The translations under genes and the position numbers were made by a program. A DNA stretch of 64,000 nucleotides from Rheinheimera soli (GTDB lineage: Bacteria > Pseudomonadota > Gammaproteobacteria > Enterobacterales > Alteromonadaceae), in the NCBI RefSeq assembly GCF_021290985.1, contig NZ_JAJOYU010000015.1, positions 46,880 through 110,879 of the forward strand, given 5' to 3'. The notes beneath the pieces were generated by a model. The model did not search any database. It was not told the origin of the DNA and was given only the letters and a program-made list of their open reading frames with translations. This document shows, piece after piece, positions 53,920-63,997 of this stretch; the first letter of the stretch is position 1; every line of letters starts with the position of its first letter.

Positions 53920-54348
53920 ATGAAAATTAAATTAACTCTGGCCAGCTTAGTAGTCGCAACAGTATTCGCAACAGGCGTTGCTCAGGCCGGTGAATTTGTG
54001 CCAGCCGCAGGTTTTGGCTCTCAATACGGCGACTTAGGCGGTAAATTTATGTACCGCGAAGATAATATGGCTGTTTACGTCGGTGTGGGCGTAGGCGGTG
54101 CAGCTGTAGGTTTTCATATAGCGCCATCTGCCGGCAGTCAGCACGTATTTGGTGCTCAATATGCGTCAGGCTCTGATGTGTTTGATAGTAAAGGTTTATT
54201 GCTGGCCACTTATGATTACCACTTCAGTGGTTTTAGCGGTCGTGGCTGGACTTTAGGTGGTGGTTTAGGCACAGCAGATTACGATGGTGGCCGTCGTGAT
54301 GGCGACAGCAGAACTGTCGCAGTCTTTAACGCTGGCTATAAATTCTGA
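53920..54348 (+). CDS. Small outer-membrane beta-barrel protein
   Basis: The 142-residue protein has a signal peptide (MKIKLTLASLVVATVFATGVAQA) and alternating hydrophobic strands (MAVYVGVGVGGAAVGFHIA, LLLATYDYHF, TVAVFNAGYKF). The C-terminal phenylalanine is the outer-membrane insertion signal. It resembles small OmpW/OmpA-like barrels in design, but no family is certain. An AGAGGGA site precedes the ATG. Confidence 0.8.
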   Translation: MKIKLTLASLVVATVFATGVAQAGEFVPAAGFGSQYGDLGGKFMYREDNMAVYVGVGVGGAAVGFHIAPSAGSQHVFGAQYASGSDVFDSKGLLLATYDYHFSGFSGRGWTLGGGLGTADYDGGRRDGDSRTVAVFNAGYKF

Positions 54349-54377
54349 CGTTCTTGTTCGACTAGCGCATTGAAGTT

Positions 54378-54404
54378 AAGGCAGCCATTTGGCTGCCTTT
54401 TTAT
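54378..54404 (+). terminator. Terminator after the beta-barrel gene
   Basis: AAGGCAGCC (54378-54386) and GGCTGCCTT (54391-54399) form a perfect 9-bp stem followed by TTTATT. Confidence 0.9.
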
Positions 54405-54701
54405 TCGCCGCCATCCATGGCACTCACCCTTCGGGCCAACGCTTCGCATTGTTAAAAATCTTTCCTGACGATTTTTTATTCGCCGCCATCCATGGCACTC
54501 ACCCTTCGGGCCAACGCTTCGCATTGTTAAAAATCTTTCCTGACGATTTTTTATTCGCCGCCATCCATGGCGCTCACCCTCTGGGCCAACGCTTCGCATT
54601 GTTAAAAATCTTTCCTGACGATTTTTTATTCGCCGCCATCCATGGCGCTCACCCTCTGGGCCGGCAAACAGCGCCGTTAAAAAACATTCCCGATGTTTTT
54701 T
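54402..54701 (-). repeat. 75-bp tandem repeat array (repeat C)
   Basis: Four units start at 54406, 54481, 54556 and 54631, an exact 75-bp period. The first three units are nearly identical; units 3 and 4 share GCGCTCACCCTCTGGGCC where 1 and 2 have GCACTCACCCTTCGGGCC. Read on the minus strand each unit can form CAATGC-GAA-GCGTTG, and AAAAATC/GATTTTT across the unit border. The fourth unit diverges after the CTGGGCC and keeps hairpins by other bases. Since 75 is a multiple of three, both strands stay open and mimic coding frames. Confidence 0.95.
54679..54701 (-). terminator. Terminator after the DUF1080 gene
   Basis: AAAAAACAT (54679-54687) and ATGTTTTTT (54693-54701) form a stem with a five-base loop. 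On the minus strand a T run is part of the stem itself. It is the last hairpin of the repeat array. Confidence 0.6.
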
Positions 54702-54710
54702 TTAATTCCA

Positions 54711-55583
54711 TTATAAAAACAGCTTGCTGTATTCTGCTGGCATTTGCTCTATAGGTTTGATCAGTATGCCTTTGTAGAACAGTTCTGCTGCTTCACTTTG
54801 CAACTGAATTTTGCCTTCAATTAAAGGTTCAGTTTTGCCTTCTGGCGTGACATATCTGGAATTACGCAACACCATCACCACATGACCATTCACTATATGC
54901 AGGCTTTGCCCTTCAAAAGTAATAAGCTCCAGCGTATTCCACTGCCCAGCCGGTTTTTCATGATTGTCTTTACGTAATACAAAACCCTGTAGCTCTTCGC
55001 CTTTGCCCACTTTTATAAAAGGCTGAGTCTCATCGGCAACCGCATTCATAATAGACTCAGGTAAAAAGGCTCTGACATCAATAGCTGACGTGGCTTGCTG
55101 CCAATAATCGCCGTTATGGCCTTCCATGATTTGAAATTCCTGCGACAACATCCAGGTGCGGAAATACTCCTGACCATGTTCACCATTGGCGTGATACAAA
55201 ATGCCGCTGTCTTTGAGTTTATTCAGACGAGGTGGCCACTTTTTCTCACCCCAACGAAATTGCAGTTTTAAATGATAATTTTTATAGGATTTTTTACTGG
55301 TCACAGCGCCATAAACTTCACCACTGACTCTAAGCACTGGCTCGTTGTTTTCTTCCTGCATAGTAAAAACTTTATACAGATCATTGCCCCTATTTAAACC
55401 TATAGGAGCTATAGGATTTCCCTGCTCATCTTTAGGCACAGAACCGTCATAAGACTCCTTATGCTTATAGCTTAAGTAGGTATCCCACTGGCTGAGGTTT
55501 TTATCCAGTAAGGGTTGCCAGTCGGCCGCTACTGCGGAATAACTGCACAAGACGATGGAAAAACAGAGGAATTTAAGTTTCAT
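54711..55583 (-). CDS. DUF1080 (3-keto-disaccharide hydrolase-like) secreted protein
   Basis: The 290-residue protein starts MKLKFLCFSIVLCSYSAVAA (signal peptide) at ATG 55583. The concanavalin-like DUF1080 fold is shown by WQPLLDKNLSQWDTYLSYKHKE, KNYHLKLQFRWGEKKWPPRLNKLKDSGILYHANGEHG and SLHIVNGHVVMVLRNSRYV. Relatives bind or cut sugars. A LacI-type operator-like palindrome lies 53 bp upstream. Confidence 0.88.
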   Translation of the reverse strand: MKLKFLCFSIVLCSYSAVAADWQPLLDKNLSQWDTYLSYKHKESYDGSVPKDEQGNPIAPIGLNRGNDLYKVFTMQEENNEPVLRVSGEVYGAVTSKKSYKNYHLKLQFRWGEKKWPPRLNKLKDSGILYHANGEHGQEYFRTWMLSQEFQIMEGHNGDYWQQATSAIDVRAFLPESIMNAVADETQPFIKVGKGEELQGFVLRKDNHEKPAGQWNTLELITFEGQSLHIVNGHVVMVLRNSRYVTPEGKTEPLIEGKIQLQSEAAELFYKGILIKPIEQMPAEYSKLFL

Positions 55584-55635
55584 AGCTTTTATCCAATAGT
55601 GAATGATTTCAATTGGATACCAGTTTAACAATCAA

Positions 55636-55652
55636 ATGTAAAGCGCTTACAT
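55636..55652. promoter_or_regulatory. LacI-family operator-like palindrome
   Basis: ATGTAAAGCGCTTACAT contains the palindrome AAGCGCTT and is one base insertion away from the perfect TGTAAGCGCTTACA form bound by LacI-family sugar regulators. It sits upstream of the secreted DUF1080 gene. Confidence 0.4.
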
Positions 55653-55690
55653 AGCAAAGCAGGAACAAAGCCTGTTACGTTTTTTAGTAA

Positions 55691-55718
55691 TAAGGGCTGA
55701 GTATTGACTCAGCCCTTA
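55691..55718 (-). terminator. Terminator after the tricorn-type protease gene
   Basis: TAAGGGCTGAGT and ACTCAGCCCTTA form a perfect 12-bp stem with loop ATTG, followed on the minus strand by TTACTAAAAAA. Confidence 0.78.
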
Positions 55719-55737
55719 AAGCGATAAAAGAATATGG

Positions 55738-58700
55738 TTACCAGTTCAGCTTTTGTGCGTCTTTGGCAATACCCGGCTTTAACGGCTCCGCTTTTAGTTC
55801 AGGCACGACTTTTTCCTGCAGTTGTTTTTGCAGCAAGCTGATGGCATAGGACAACTGCGCGTCCTGACCACTGAAGCTGGCATAAGGTAAATTATCGACC
55901 AGCAGATCCGGGCTCACGCCTCTGCCTTCGATAATCCAGCGGCCATCTTTATCAAACTGTGCGGTTTCAGCCACTCGGGCCACCCCCATATCAGCTAATA
56001 AATTACGACCTGACAACCAAACCCCTGCCCCTGCGGTTTGTTGCCCAATCACAGGGCCTAAACCTAAACTTTTAATACCGGCGGCAAAAGTTTCACCATC
56101 TGAGTAAGTCAGTGGGTCGGTCAGTACTACCAACTGGCCACGGAAGCTTTGCTGCATATTGCCATAAGCATTGCCCTGAGTCGGTTGCCAGAATGCCCAA
56201 ACCCGGCGTAATAACTTTTCAATCACCCAACTGTCGATATTGCCCCCTCTGTTGCGGCGCACATCAATGATCAGGCCGGGTTTATCCACGTTGGCATAAA
56301 ACTCGCGGGCAAAGTTGCTGATGTCGTTGGCTGTCATAGCGTATAAATGCAGATAACCCAGTTGCTGCTTGCCTTGTTGTTCCACCTGTTGTTTTTTCTG
56401 CTGCACCCAATGCTGATAACGCAACATCTGCTCTTGTTGCGGGCTGACAGGCACCACCACTTTTTTCAGGGCTTTACCATTTCGCTCTAGCTGCAACAGT
56501 ACTTGCTGGCCTTGTTGTTGCTGTAAAACCTGATGTAAATCCAATACTGAAGTCACAGCTTTACCATTCACCGCCAGCAAGTGATCGCCGGTTTTCAGTT
56601 CAACTCCGGCCCTGTTCAGTGGACTGGCAATAGAAGGTAAATCAGGGTCGGTCTGATAAATAGTTTGCAGTATTAATTTGCCATCTCGGCTGACAAATTC
56701 GCCCCCCAGACTGGCAGCTTTGCTGCTTTCACTGGCTTTTGCATAATCGCCGCCCCGCACCTGCGAGTGCAAGACAGACAATTCGCCAATCAGCTGTGCC
56801 AGTAAATCGTCCAGTTCAAATCTGTCTGTCACCCTTTCCAGTAAAGGCTGATAGCGTCTTTTGGTGGTGCCCCAGTCCACACCACGCATTGCCGGGTCAA
56901 ATAAAAACTCCCTGTGCATCAGCCAGGCATCATGGAACATTTGTTGCCATTCGGCTTTTGGTGTGACGGTCAGGCTAATTTTATCAATGGCCCAGGGTTC
57001 TGCTTCTTCGCCTTCCGGTGCTTTCGCTGCGGCAGAACCCAAGAAAAATCTATAACTGCCAGGCGCTGTTTCGTACTGCAAAAACAGTGATTTACCGTCT
57101 GCACTACTTTGTATAGCGCGAACCTTACCGGCAAAGCTCAACAGTTTTTTGTTTTCAGGTTCAATTTTTAAGGCCCGTACTGAACCCGCATCCCTACTAT
57201 GTTCAAATTCATGCAGATATAAATAATCAGCACCAACCTGCAGTTTCTGATAATTCCCTGCTGCTGCCGGTACTTGCCACAACTGCCCTGGTAAGTCTTT
57301 CACTGAAACAGCTTTACCCTGGTCTTCAAGCCCGGCGGTTAATTCAGTTTCTGCGTCAAAGGGAAACTGCGCAGAGCTGGTTAACGCATAGGCAAATACC
57401 TGGGCTCTTTTATCAAAAGCAGGCCCCATATTTCTATCCCCCCAAGGTGAACCTGGGGTTGGTTTTAACTCGCGCTCTGATAAAAAGTACAACCAGTCGC
57501 CATCTGGATGAAAAGCCGGGCTGTAGGAATTGTATTTATCTGTAGTCAACAATTTCGCCTGCTGCTCTTTGATGGAATACAGGCCAATTTGCTGACGGCC
57601 AGTGCCATCTTTTTCTGCGGTAAAGGCCAATACGTTGCTGAATTTATTCCAGACCATATCGCCGTAAGGGCTTAAACCAAAGCCACTTTTGTGAACCAGC
57701 TGATTGCTGCCGGTTTTCAAATCGAACACCCAAAGCTGGCCTTGTTTATCATCATGCGCCAGATAACGGCCATCAGGTGATAAGGCTAAGTTCCAGCGAA
57801 AACCACGGCCATCCTTGGTCAGTTGCTTGCCTTTGTCTGAACCATCGGCTGCATATTGCCAAATTTCAGGATCACCGGATTGATCCGAAATCAGATACAC
57901 CCATTTGCCATCCTGACTGATCACAGCACCGCGGGCCCGGGCTGTTTCAGGCACGGCCAGCTCGACAATACGTTGTGGCGAGCGGGACAACACCTGCACT
58001 TTGCTGCGAAGCGTCAGTACCAGTTTTTCTTTGGCAAAACCAACAGAGCTGGAGGTTAAATACTTCAGAGGTTCAGTTAATAAACGCTGACGCTGCTGCG
58101 GAGAGTCTGTCACCAACGCAGGGGCTAGAGTACTACTTTGGCCCGAGCTTAAATCCAGCAGTTGAATATCTGCCCCTAACTGATAAGCCACTTTGCCTTG
58201 CTCAAGACGGGCAGAACGTACGGCAAAATCCTGATGCGTGGTCAGCTCTTTAAGCTGTGCAGAAACAGGATCGTAAGACCATAAATTAGCATTGCCACCT
58301 GCATCACTGACCAGCACCAGTTGCCCTTGCCAAAGCATAGGATTGCGTAACGAGCCCTGATGATCTGCCAATAAGCGTTCAGCTTCGAGCACTGAACCCA
58401 GTTTCCAGCGCCACAACTGGCCTTTGGCTCCGCCCTGATACTGCCGGGCGTTATCGCCGGTCAGTTGCAAACCGTAACGGATAAAATAAACATAGCCATT
58501 TTGCTGATCCAATACAGCTTCTACTGCATCCAGTAACGGCAAGGTTTCAGTTTGCTGAGTGTCTATATCCATCAGCTTCAGCACCCAGCTGTTTACCGGG
58601 CCTGTCATGGCATCAGTGCTGTACAGCAATTTGCCATCCAAGCTCCAGCCTTGCAGTTTTACTTTGGCATTGTGTGCTGTTAAACGCTTCGGTGAACCGC

Positions 58701-58977
58701 CTGTTAAAGATAAATAATAAATATCCGGGGTATCGTCATAAGCCGCCACATAAACTACGGCTTTACCGTCAGGGGTAAATAGCGCCTGAGTTTCTTCGGC
58801 CGGATGTGTGGTCAAACGTTTAGCATCGCCACCGCTAAGTTGGCTTAGCCATAAATCACCTTCGGCAGTAAATACCAGTTGATCGTTTTGCAAAGCGGGT
58901 GAGCGGTAATAAGCAGCATCGGCATAACTGCTGGCAAAAAGAGCGGCGGTCAGACAAGCGACTAAACTGAGTTTCAT
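55738..58977 (-). CDS. Tricorn-like protease (S41 family), secreted
   Basis: The 1079-residue protein has a signal peptide (ends YADA), two beta-propellers (about 25-680), a C1 linker with His in LHSQVRGGDYAK, a PDZ domain (about 760-850, GVELKTGDHLLAVNGKAVTSV) and a C-terminal S41 domain. Catalytic Ser is in LTYSDGETFAAG, with GRGVSPD near the end. It would degrade peptides in the periplasm. A 12-bp terminator follows, so it is probably transcribed alone. Confidence 0.94.
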   Translation of the reverse strand: MKLSLVACLTAALFASSYADAAYYRSPALQNDQLVFTAEGDLWLSQLSGGDAKRLTTHPAEETQALFTPDGKAVVYVAAYDDTPDIYYLSLTGGSPKRLTAHNAKVKLQGWSLDGKLLYSTDAMTGPVNSWVLKLMDIDTQQTETLPLLDAVEAVLDQQNGYVYFIRYGLQLTGDNARQYQGGAKGQLWRWKLGSVLEAERLLADHQGSLRNPMLWQGQLVLVSDAGGNANLWSYDPVSAQLKELTTHQDFAVRSARLEQGKVAYQLGADIQLLDLSSGQSSTLAPALVTDSPQQRQRLLTEPLKYLTSSSVGFAKEKLVLTLRSKVQVLSRSPQRIVELAVPETARARGAVISQDGKWVYLISDQSGDPEIWQYAADGSDKGKQLTKDGRGFRWNLALSPDGRYLAHDDKQGQLWVFDLKTGSNQLVHKSGFGLSPYGDMVWNKFSNVLAFTAEKDGTGRQQIGLYSIKEQQAKLLTTDKYNSYSPAFHPDGDWLYFLSERELKPTPGSPWGDRNMGPAFDKRAQVFAYALTSSAQFPFDAETELTAGLEDQGKAVSVKDLPGQLWQVPAAAGNYQKLQVGADYLYLHEFEHSRDAGSVRALKIEPENKKLLSFAGKVRAIQSSADGKSLFLQYETAPGSYRFFLGSAAAKAPEGEEAEPWAIDKISLTVTPKAEWQQMFHDAWLMHREFLFDPAMRGVDWGTTKRRYQPLLERVTDRFELDDLLAQLIGELSVLHSQVRGGDYAKASESSKAASLGGEFVSRDGKLILQTIYQTDPDLPSIASPLNRAGVELKTGDHLLAVNGKAVTSVLDLHQVLQQQQGQQVLLQLERNGKALKKVVVPVSPQQEQMLRYQHWVQQKKQQVEQQGKQQLGYLHLYAMTANDISNFAREFYANVDKPGLIIDVRRNRGGNIDSWVIEKLLRRVWAFWQPTQGNAYGNMQQSFRGQLVVLTDPLTYSDGETFAAGIKSLGLGPVIGQQTAGAGVWLSGRNLLADMGVARVAETAQFDKDGRWIIEGRGVSPDLLVDNLPYASFSGQDAQLSYAISLLQKQLQEKVVPELKAEPLKPGIAKDAQKLNW

Positions 58978-59090
58978 AGATGGCCCCGGAGTTTTTGTTT
59001 TTACTGTACTTTTAGTTTGGCTTTACCTTATCAGCTTCAACCAAAAAAAAGCAGAGGGGGCCGCCTCAGAAATCAGTCAGTTAATCCCAC

Positions 59091-60167
59091 TCAGAGCCTG
59101 AATTTTTGCACTACGTCCAGCGCACCTTGAATATCAGTAGCCTTGATATCCAAATGAGTGACCCAACGCACTCTTTTGTAGTATTGATCTGCTTTGTTGT
59201 AATTACTGCTGGTCAGTTTAATACCCTGCTCCGACAGATAAGCCAGTAAAGGCTCTGCCACTTCAACAGCTATATCGGTAAATAAAATATTGGTATGAAC
59301 AGATACCAGTTCCAGCTTGCCTTTGAGCAGTGGATGTTCAGCAGCAATATGCTGTAAACCATCAGCCAGTTGTTGTGCATGCTGGTGATCTTCTGCCAGA
59401 CGCTGAATATTATGCTGCAATGCATATAAACCAGCCGCCGCCAGCACACCAGCCTGACGCATGCCGCCGCCCAGCATTTTACGAAGTCGTCTTGCCTGCT
59501 GAATAAAAGCATGACTGCCCAGCAGCAAAGAGCCAACCGGAGCCCCTAACCCTTTGGATAAGCACAAAGACACTGAATCAAAACCAGCACAAAGTTCTCT
59601 GGCTTTTTGAATTGGATCAGAACCATCTTCAGTCGCTAAAGCCACAGCAGCGTTCATCAAACGGGCGCCGTCTATATGGCACTTTAATCCCAGCTCTTTG
59701 GTCAAAGCCGCCACTGAATTCATATAGGCCAGTGGCAATACCTTACCCCCCGTGGTGTTTTCCATCACAATTAATTTAGTGCGGGCAAAATGTGGGTCAT
59801 CTGGCTTTACCGCAGCTCTTATATGCTCCAATGCCAATGTACCATCGGGTTGATGCTCTATAGGTTGTGGCTGAATAGAACCGAGTACGGCCATACCACC
59901 GCCTTCCCATCTATAGGTATGCCATTGCTGCCCCACTATGGCTTCATCGCCCCGCTGGCAATGTGCCATCAGGGCTATTAAGTTGGTTTGGGTGCCACTT
60001 GGCGCAAATAAAGCAGCTTCAAAACCTAATAGCTCTGCCGCATAACGCTGCAACTCATTTACTGTCGGGTCGTCCTGAAATACGTCATCACCCAAAGGGG
60101 CAGCCAGCATAGCGGCTTTCATTGCTTCGCTGGGTTGAGTGACTGTGTCACTGCGAAAGTCTGTCAT
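59091..60167 (-). CDS. ltaE: Low-specificity L-threonine aldolase
   Basis: The 358-residue PLP enzyme splits threonine or allo-threonine into glycine and acetaldehyde. DFRSDTVTQPSEAM, FAPSGTQTNLIALMAHC, HIDGARLMNAAVA (Asp contacting the PLP) and SLCLSKGLGAPVGSLLLGS (Lys) are typical. It lies between the tricorn-type gene and the prolyl oligopeptidase gene. Confidence 0.94.
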   Translation of the reverse strand: MTDFRSDTVTQPSEAMKAAMLAAPLGDDVFQDDPTVNELQRYAAELLGFEAALFAPSGTQTNLIALMAHCQRGDEAIVGQQWHTYRWEGGGMAVLGSIQPQPIEHQPDGTLALEHIRAAVKPDDPHFARTKLIVMENTTGGKVLPLAYMNSVAALTKELGLKCHIDGARLMNAAVALATEDGSDPIQKARELCAGFDSVSLCLSKGLGAPVGSLLLGSHAFIQQARRLRKMLGGGMRQAGVLAAAGLYALQHNIQRLAEDHQHAQQLADGLQHIAAEHPLLKGKLELVSVHTNILFTDIAVEVAEPLLAYLSEQGIKLTSSNYNKADQYYKRVRWVTHLDIKATDIQGALDVVQKFRL

Positions 60168-60200
60168 GCATTCCCTCTGTTTATTCAGATTTTAAAGATT

Positions 60201-60236
60201 AAAAAAAACCAGAGTTTTAAAAGCTCTGGTTTTTTA
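60201..60236 (-). terminator. Terminator after the prolyl oligopeptidase gene
   Basis: AAAACCAGAG (60206-60214) pairs with CTCTGGTTTT beyond a loop, with A and T runs on both sides. It lies between the oligopeptidase stop codon and the aldolase start codon. Confidence 0.82.
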
Positions 60237-60278
60237 TCAGGGTTAAGCTGCTATCTCAAGTAATAGTGCTAAAAGTAT

Positions 60279-62444
60279 TTACTGCTTTGGCAGCTCTTTC
60301 ACACCCATATTAAACAAAGTAAAACCAAAGATATCCGCAGCTAACTCGATTTGCTTGGATACTGGCACACCGGCACCGTGACCTGCATTGGTTTCAATGC
60401 GGATCATCTGTGGGTTAGGGCCAGTGGCTTTGGCTTGCAGTTCAGCGGCAAACTTAAAGGAATGCGCTGGTACTACACGGTCATCGTGATCGCCTGTGGT
60501 GACAAGAGTTGCAGGATAAGCCACACCTTCTTTGACGTTATGCACTGGTGAGTAGCCTTTGATGTAGTCGTACATCTCTTTGCTTTGCTCTGACGTGCCG
60601 TAGTCGTACGCCCAACCTGCACCAGCGGTGAAAGTATGGTAACGCAGCATATCCAGTACACCGACCTGAGGAATAGCCACTTTGACCAAATCAGGGCGTT
60701 GTGTCATCACAGCACCTACTAACAAACCACCGTTAGAACCACCACGAATAGCCAGTTTGTTGCTGGAAGTGTATTTTTCTGCGATCAGGTATTCACCTGC
60801 AGCAATAAAGTCATCAAACACATTTTGCTTTTTCAACTGAATACCGGCGTTATGCCAGGCTTTACCGTATTCACCACCACCCCGCAGGTTAGGCACAGCG
60901 TACACGCCGCCCATTTCCATCCACACCAGGTTGGCCACACTGAAGGCTGGTGTCAGGCTGACGTTAAAACCGCCATAACCGTACAACATAGTTGGGTTAG
61001 ACCCATCCAGTTTGATGCCTTTTTTGTGGGTGATCATCATCGGCACTTTAGTACCGTCTTTAGAGGTATAAAACACCTGCTTCGACTCATAATCGTCACT
61101 GTTAAACTTCACAGCAGCTTTGTAATAAGTACTGGTTTCGCCAGATTTTGGCTCAAAAGCAAAAGTACTAGGTGCTGTGTTGTAGTTAGTGAAGCTGTAG
61201 TACAAAGTCGTGTCTTTGGTTTTACCACCAAAGCCAGACACAGTGCCTAAGCCCGGCAGTGTCACATCACGCACCAGTTTGCCGTCGTAGTCATACTGTT
61301 TAATCTGAGAAATCGCATCCACCATATAATTGGCGAATAAGAAACCTGCACCTTTATTCACATCCAGCACATTGGCAGTTTCCGGGATCACTTCTGTCCA
61401 CTTATCCGCTTCAGGTGCAGTCGCATCAATTTTGATCAGCTTTTTGTTCGGTGCATTTAAGTTGGTGACAAAATACAGCGCATCACCACGGCTATCGACA
61501 AATTCAAAATCGGCATTGCCTTCAGCATATAAAGTGACAAAAGCGCTGTCGGCTTTGGTTAAATCTTTCAGGAAGACTTTGTTACCAGAGGTCGCGTTGG
61601 CGGCAGAAACAATCAGGTATTTGCCGTCATCTGTGACACCACCACCGACATAACGGTGTTTTTCAGCATCAACACCACCAAACACCACAGGATCGTCTTT
61701 TTGTGCAGTGCCTAATTTGTGGTAATACAGCTTGTGCTGATCGGTTTTTGCAGACAGCTCGCTGCCTTCTGGTTTGTCGTAACTTGAGTAATAAAAACCT
61801 TCGTTGCCTTTCCACGACACACCGCTGAACTTGACGTCTACCAAGGTTTCTTCAATTGGTTTTTTCGTCTCAACATCGATGATAATAATTTTGCGCCAGT
61901 CACTACCACCTTCAGAGATAGAGTACGCCAACGTTTTACCATCGTCAGAAAAAGACACATCAGCCAAAGAGGTTGTCGCATCAGTGCTGAAGGTATTTGG
62001 GTCTAAAAAGACTTCTGCTTCGCCATCGCCTTTTTTACGGTAAAGCACCGACTGGTTTTGTAAGCCGTCGTTTTTAAAGAAATAGGTGTATTCACCTTCA
62101 ATAAAAGGTGCGCCTACTTTTTCATAGTTCCATAGTGCTTCTAAACGTTGTTTAATCTGGTCGCGGTAAGCAATCTGGTCCAGGTAAGCAAAAGTCACTT
62201 TATTTTGCTCTTTTACCCAGTTGCCTGTCTCGCTGCTGCGGTCGTCTTCCAGCCAGCGATAAGGGTCTGCCACTTTTTCTTCAAAGTAACTATCTACCAC
62301 GTCGCCTTTAGCGGTTACTGGGTAAGTAAAAGGGTGAGCGGCCTGAGTTTCTGTCATAACTGTTTCTTGTGTTTTTGTGGTGTCACTTGGTTGGCCGCAG
62401 GCTGTTAACAAAGCCAATGCCACTGCGCTTAATGCGTATCTCAT
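60279..62444 (-). CDS. Prolyl oligopeptidase (S9A) lipoprotein
   Basis: The 721-residue protein has a lipoprotein signal ([11 protein letters not shown], lipid on Cys16), a propeller domain opened by [32 protein letters not shown], and a hydrolase domain. Catalytic Ser is in [21 protein letters not shown], Asp in [12 protein letters not shown], His in [13 protein letters not shown]. It cuts after proline in short peptides. The lipobox places it in the outer membrane or periplasm, unlike cytosolic eukaryotic forms. Confidence 0.95.
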   Translation of the reverse strand: MRYALSAVALALLTACGQPSDTTKTQETVMTETQAAHPFTYPVTAKGDVVDSYFEEKVADPYRWLEDDRSSETGNWVKEQNKVTFAYLDQIAYRDQIKQRLEALWNYEKVGAPFIEGEYTYFFKNDGLQNQSVLYRKKGDGEAEVFLDPNTFSTDATTSLADVSFSDDGKTLAYSISEGGSDWRKIIIIDVETKKPIEETLVDVKFSGVSWKGNEGFYYSSYDKPEGSELSAKTDQHKLYYHKLGTAQKDDPVVFGGVDAEKHRYVGGGVTDDGKYLIVSAANATSGNKVFLKDLTKADSAFVTLYAEGNADFEFVDSRGDALYFVTNLNAPNKKLIKIDATAPEADKWTEVIPETANVLDVNKGAGFLFANYMVDAISQIKQYDYDGKLVRDVTLPGLGTVSGFGGKTKDTTLYYSFTNYNTAPSTFAFEPKSGETSTYYKAAVKFNSDDYESKQVFYTSKDGTKVPMMITHKKGIKLDGSNPTMLYGYGGFNVSLTPAFSVANLVWMEMGGVYAVPNLRGGGEYGKAWHNAGIQLKKQNVFDDFIAAGEYLIAEKYTSSNKLAIRGGSNGGLLVGAVMTQRPDLVKVAIPQVGVLDMLRYHTFTAGAGWAYDYGTSEQSKEMYDYIKGYSPVHNVKEGVAYPATLVTTGDHDDRVVPAHSFKFAAELQAKATGPNPQMIRIETNAGHGAGVPVSKQIELAADIFGFTLFNMGVKELPKQ

Positions 62445-62694
62445 CTATCCTGTTCCCCGGATGTTATACCCTTCGCAGTGGAAGCCGGTGCTTCACTGAC
62501 AAATGGGTGAGTGTTACTAAAATTCAATACCGAGCATAACAAAACTGCCAGCTCAAAGCACCTGTTTGAACCAAGGCTTTTAAAAGACGCGACTAATAGC
62601 CGGAGCTGTGCGGTTTATGGAATAAATAGACAGAATATCGGCTTGTTGTTCAGCTTTGCTTTATGCTGAATAAAAGACTGGTGAGGTAATGCTG

Positions 62695-63792
62695 ATGTCC
62701 CGAGGAAGTGCGTTGTTGTGGCTGGGTTTAGCTGTATTTTTTGTCAATGCCGATATGACAGTACCGGTAAGTCCAGCCCCCACTTATCCGGGCAGTTGGC
62801 AAGCCTCAATACCAGTGCAGCAATGGCAACAGCAGCAACGTCAGTTTTATCTGGCTGCTTTGCTTGCGCCTGTGAAATCCCCTCTGGCTGAGGCACAAAT
62901 GCTGCAACAGGAAGACAGAGGCAGTTATCAGGCAGAGCTATGGCAAATCCCGTTAAGCAGTATCAGTCATAGCAAAGCCTTGCTGCTCACACCTAAAAGC
63001 CAGCCGATTAAAGCTGCTGTTTTATTGCTGCATGACCACGGTGCTTATTTTGTTATTGGTAAAGAAAAAATGATCCGGCCTTTTGCTGGTTCCAGCGTCA
63101 AAACAGAAGCACAAAACTGGGTAAATAAACACTACGGCGGCCGTTTTATTGGCGATGAACTGGCGGAACAAGGTTATCTGGTGCTGGCCGCTGATACCTT
63201 AGGTTTTGGTGAACGTGGGCCTGTGCTGTACGAACAGCAACAGCAGTTAGCCGCTAATTTGCTGGCAACAGGGCATTCGCTTGCAGGTTTGTCGGCTTAT
63301 GAAGATATGCAGTTAGCTCAATTTTTAGCACAAAGACCCCATGTGCCCAAAGGCAAAGTTGCCGCTATCGGCTTTTCGATGGGGGCTTACCGGGCATGGC
63401 AGGTGGCGGCTTTGTCAGAGCATATTCAATCTGCAGCGGCTATTTGCTGGTTTAACACCTATCAGCATTTAGTGCTGCCAGGACAAAACCTGACCAAAGG
63501 CCAATCGTCTTTTTATCTGCTGCATCCAGGCTTGGCCCGTCAGTTGGATATAGTGGATCAGGTCAGTTTAGTCGCGCCTAAAGCTTTGTATTTAATCAAT
63601 GGCGGACAAGACCCACTGATGCCAGTGCAAGGCGTGATACAAGGTCATAACCAACTGAAAAAAGTCTGGCAGGCTTTTGAGGCTGACTCCACACTTCGCA
63701 CTGAAATCTGGACTGAAGCCCGCCACGAATTTAACCAGCAACAGCAACAACAAGTCTGGTTATGGCTGGAACAATGGCAAAAACAGCACTAA
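62695..63792 (+). CDS. Secreted dienelactone-hydrolase/acetylxylan-esterase-like protein
   Basis: The 365-residue alpha/beta-hydrolase starts at ATG 62695 with GAGGT seven bases upstream. An N-terminal signal-like helix (ALLWLGLAVFFVNA) is present. AAVLLLHDHGAYFVIGKEKMIRP contains the oxyanion motif. The nucleophile is in GFSMGAYRAWQ, Asp in NGGQDPLMPVQ and His in TEARHEFN. Relatives are carbohydrate esterases (Abhydrolase_7 type). It diverges from the oligopeptidase gene. Confidence 0.85.
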   Translation: MSRGSALLWLGLAVFFVNADMTVPVSPAPTYPGSWQASIPVQQWQQQQRQFYLAALLAPVKSPLAEAQMLQQEDRGSYQAELWQIPLSSISHSKALLLTPKSQPIKAAVLLLHDHGAYFVIGKEKMIRPFAGSSVKTEAQNWVNKHYGGRFIGDELAEQGYLVLAADTLGFGERGPVLYEQQQQLAANLLATGHSLAGLSAYEDMQLAQFLAQRPHVPKGKVAAIGFSMGAYRAWQVAALSEHIQSAAAICWFNTYQHLVLPGQNLTKGQSSFYLLHPGLARQLDIVDQVSLVAPKALYLINGGQDPLMPVQGVIQGHNQLKKVWQAFEADSTLRTEIWTEARHEFNQQQQQQVWLWLEQWQKQH

Positions 63793-63917
63793 AACAGTCG
63801 GCTTTGCCTTGCATCCTTAAGCATGTATCAAACACTCATGTCATTTTTGTTTGCAAAACAATCAACTACTCATCACGTTCAGCTGTCACAGGCGCACAGC
63901 AAATAAAAACCTCCCTG

Positions 63918-63951
63918 CCGCAAGGTGAGGTTCACGTAACCCTCACTGCGG
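63918..63951 (+). promoter_or_regulatory. Strong hairpin in a possible leader
   Basis: CCGCA/TGCGG outside and GTGAGG/CCTCAC inside form a long stem around TTCACGTAAC. It is 47 bp before a likely start codon at 63998. Confidence 0.45.
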
Positions 63952-63997
63952 ATCAGATGAAACTCCGTTTGTTGATTAATGCAAACAGGAGAAGCTC

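Noticed and set aside
54402..54701. CRISPR array
   Set aside because: The units are directly adjacent, with no unique spacers, and no cas genes are present.
54389..54754. A 121-residue frame on the plus strand and an 87-residue frame on the minus strand (54336-54599) with 25-residue repeats
   Set aside because: Both arise from the 75-bp tandem array, whose period is a multiple of three. Neither has a ribosome site or non-repeat domain, and the two cannot both be real. The array is explained as a DNA repeat.
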